Shown here piece by piece: positions 6,035-6,599 of a stretch of DNA of 6,599 nucleotides (its first letter is position 1; the number at the start of each line of letters is the position of its first letter). The notes beneath the pieces were generated by a model. The model made no database searches. It saw only the letters and a program-made list of their open reading frames with translations, and had not been told where the DNA came from. The DNA lies in assembly GCA_043801935.1 (NCBI GenBank), contig JAZDLO010000179.1:1-6599 (forward strand). Reading direction: 5' to 3'. The position numbers and the translations under genes are program-made. The DNA comes from JAZDLO01 sp043801935. Its GTDB lineage: Bacteria > Actinomycetota > Thermoleophilia > RBG-16-64-13.

Positions 6035-6106
6035 GGCGACGTGGCCGAGTGGCTTAGGCACGGGTCTGCAAAACCCGCTACACCGGTTCGACTCCGGTCG
6101 TCGCCT
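6035..6106 (+). tRNA. tRNA-Cys (GCA)
   Basis: A full cloverleaf. The acceptor GGCGACG pairs with CGTCGCC (6099-6105), and the anticodon stem CGGGT/ACCCG encloses loop CTGCAAA with anticodon GCA at 6068-6070. The T arm is CCGG/CCGG around TTCGACT, and the discriminator is T at 6106, as expected for cysteine tRNA. CCA is not encoded (CCT follows), so the end must be added enzymatically, unlike the glycine tRNA 18 bases upstream with which it is co-transcribed. Confidence 0.95.
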
Positions 6107-6128
6107 CCTCGGAAAGCTCCTGCAAAAG

Positions 6129-6173
6129 CCCTGTTTTTCCGCTCCACATCGAGCCGCGGAAAACGGGGTTTTT
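6129..6173 (+). terminator. Rho-independent terminator of the tRNA operon
   Basis: The left arm at 6129-6142 (ending TTTTTCCGC) pairs with the right arm at 6156-6168 (GCGGAAAACGGGG), giving about 13 base pairs with a single bulge and one G-T pair around a 13-base loop. Five T residues follow at 6169-6173. The opposite strand carries a short T-run after the stem as well (complement of the AAAA at 6124-6127), so it may also stop transcription from the integrase remnant side. Confidence 0.75.
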
Positions 6174-6195
6174 GTCAATTTAGTGTCAATTTAGT
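6174..6195. repeat. 11-bp tandem direct repeat next to the tRNA operon
   Basis: GTCAATTTAGT occurs twice head-to-tail (6174-6184 and 6185-6195), followed by a partial third start (GTCCA). It lies directly after the terminator T-run, and the second copy contains the stop codon of the minus-strand integrase remnant. Its AT-rich character stands out from the surrounding GC-rich DNA, consistent with arrival with a mobile element or with an arm-type or core recombination site. No second distant copy is in the window. Confidence 0.6.
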
Positions 6196-6370
6196 GTCCA
6201 CTTTTTCCGCGGGTCTTCCTGTCGGCCGCTACTAGGGCCGCCTGCAACGCCGCCCCGATCTTGATAGCAGCCTCCTCGTCCATGCCCTGAACGGCGTGGG
6301 CGTGGGTGTCCAGGGTGAAGCCCACCTTGGTATGTCCGAGACGTTCGCTCACGATCTTGGTGCTTGCCGC
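6191..6370 (-). pseudogene. Tyrosine recombinase (phage-type integrase) C-terminal remnant
   Basis: The minus strand encodes about 60 residues ending at TAA 6193-6191. The part STKIVSERLGHTKVGFTLD, then MDEEAA, matches the end of actinobacterial site-specific integrases, whose usual wording is 'KVVSERLGHSSIGITLDTYSH...GM.EEAA'. Only the last catalytic box is present; the Arg and His-x-x-Arg boxes and the N-terminal DNA-binding domains are missing, and resemblance fades upstream of about 6370, with an in-frame stop at about 6432. The catalytic tyrosine position (normally TLDTYSH) is His here (codon at 6304-6302, TLDTHAH), so even a longer protein would be inactive. The position, tail pointing at a tRNA operon, is the classic layout of an element integrated at a tRNA locus. 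The rest of the element appears deleted. Confidence 0.8.
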
Positions 6371-6419
6371 AGTTTCATGGATAGCTCCACTTCTGGCAGG
6401 CTTCTTCTGGGGGTTCAGA

Positions 6420-6430
6420 CTACAATGTAG
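6420..6430 (+). promoter_or_regulatory. Palindromic promoter/operator before the lipoprotein gene
   Basis: TACAAT at 6421-6426 is a near-consensus -10, about 34 bases before the lipoprotein ATG. It sits inside a perfect palindrome, ACTACAATGTAGT (6419-6431), centred on 6425. No good -35 lies at the right distance, which fits a promoter needing an activator, or one blocked by a repressor on the palindrome. The regulator is unknown. Confidence 0.4.
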
Positions 6431-6459
6431 TTAAGAGAGCATCCGTAAGTGGAGGCAAA

Positions 6460-6599
6460 ATGCGAGTGAGGCTCGGGGTCCTTACGCTTATCCTGGCTAC
6501 GGCGCTTGCGATAGTGGGATGCGGATCAGGAACGTCGACGGGCAGCGGCCAAGAAGATTCAACAACATCTGCCCCAACAAGATCTGCCCCAACAACATC
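6460..6599 (+). CDS. Secreted lipoprotein, N-terminal part (cut by window end)
   Basis: The frame is open from ATG 6460 to the window edge (46 codons). The N-terminus is a lipoprotein signal peptide: basic MRVR, hydrophobic core LGVLTLILATALA, then the lipobox IVGC with C21 as the lipid-carrying residue. Lgt and LspA would process it and leave the protein on the outer face of the membrane. After the Cys comes a flexible Gly/Ser/Thr-rich stretch containing two tandem copies of a 5-residue SAPT(R/T) unit, a typical spacer between anchor and functional domain. The ribosome binding site GGAGG at 6451-6455 is 4 bases before the ATG. The functional domain lies outside the window, so no role can be given. 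It starts about 90 bases from the integrase remnant and may be cargo of the lost element or a native gene. Confidence 0.75.
   Translation, partial: MRVRLGVLTLILATALAIVGCGSGTSTGSGQEDSTTSAPTRSAPTT
6568..6597 (+). repeat. 15-bp tandem repeat in the lipoprotein linker
   Basis: Two copies of TCTGCCCCAACAA followed by GA or CA (6568-6582 and 6583-6597), encoding SAPTR then SAPTT in frame. The array may continue past the window edge. Its in-frame length means copy-number changes would alter only the linker length. Confidence 0.6.

Noticed and set aside
5955..6235. Overlapping frames of 62-87 codons on both strands across the two tRNA genes
   Set aside because: They are translations of tRNA sequence and flanks. 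Peptides such as DEGIRTLDLLHGKQ and SRTGVAGFADPC are familiar false proteins from tRNA loci, and none has a ribosome binding site.
1..6599. A CRISPR array, defence operon or toxin-antitoxin pair
   Set aside because: No spaced repeat array, Cas, nuclease-helicase or toxin-antitoxin gene pair was seen. The repeats near 6174-6212 are short and tandem or inverted, without spacers.

Overview
The window is about 6.6 kb of GC-rich bacterial DNA with GTG and TTG starts alongside ATG. It looks like an actinobacterial (Actinomycetota) chromosome, probably a poorly sampled lineage. The reasons are base composition, a joined NIF3 / RNase HI pair whose separate homologues lie close together in mycobacteria (Rv2230c-Rv2228c region, from memory), a tRNA-Gly/tRNA-Cys pair, and an actinobacterial-type integrase tail. 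The taxonomic call is inference.

Layout: (1) 1-233 is the 3' end of a flavodoxin-family oxidoreductase. (2) 286-1330 is a good promoter and a sodium/calcium exchanger-type membrane antiporter. (3) On the minus strand, 2000 down to 1327 holds a 37-residue single-span membrane microprotein followed by a double PRC-barrel protein. The PRC gene meets the antiporter tail-to-tail, both stops sharing the palindrome CTAG. (4) 2203-3591 is a fusion of a glucosyl-3-phosphoglycerate synthase-like glycosyltransferase and a SerB-like HAD phosphatase, plausibly a two-step glycosylglycerate enzyme. (5) 3681-5862 is a probable two-gene operon: an NTF2/SnoaL-fold protein, then a NIF3 (DUF34) domain fused to an RNase HI domain. 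(6) 5890-6173 is a tRNA operon with near-consensus promoter, tRNA-Gly(GCC), tRNA-Cys(GCA) and a strong hairpin terminator. (7) 6174-6370 contains short direct and inverted repeats and the decayed C-terminal tail of a tyrosine integrase on the minus strand, in which the catalytic Tyr position reads His. (8) 6420-6599 is a palindromic promoter region and the start of a lipoprotein gene cut by the window edge.

The genes do not form one pathway; this is mostly housekeeping and envelope/stress DNA beside a tRNA integration scar. The items most worth attention are the two domain fusions (GT + HAD; NIF3 + RNase H), the unannotated microprotein paired with the PRC-barrel gene, and the integrase remnant with its repeats.
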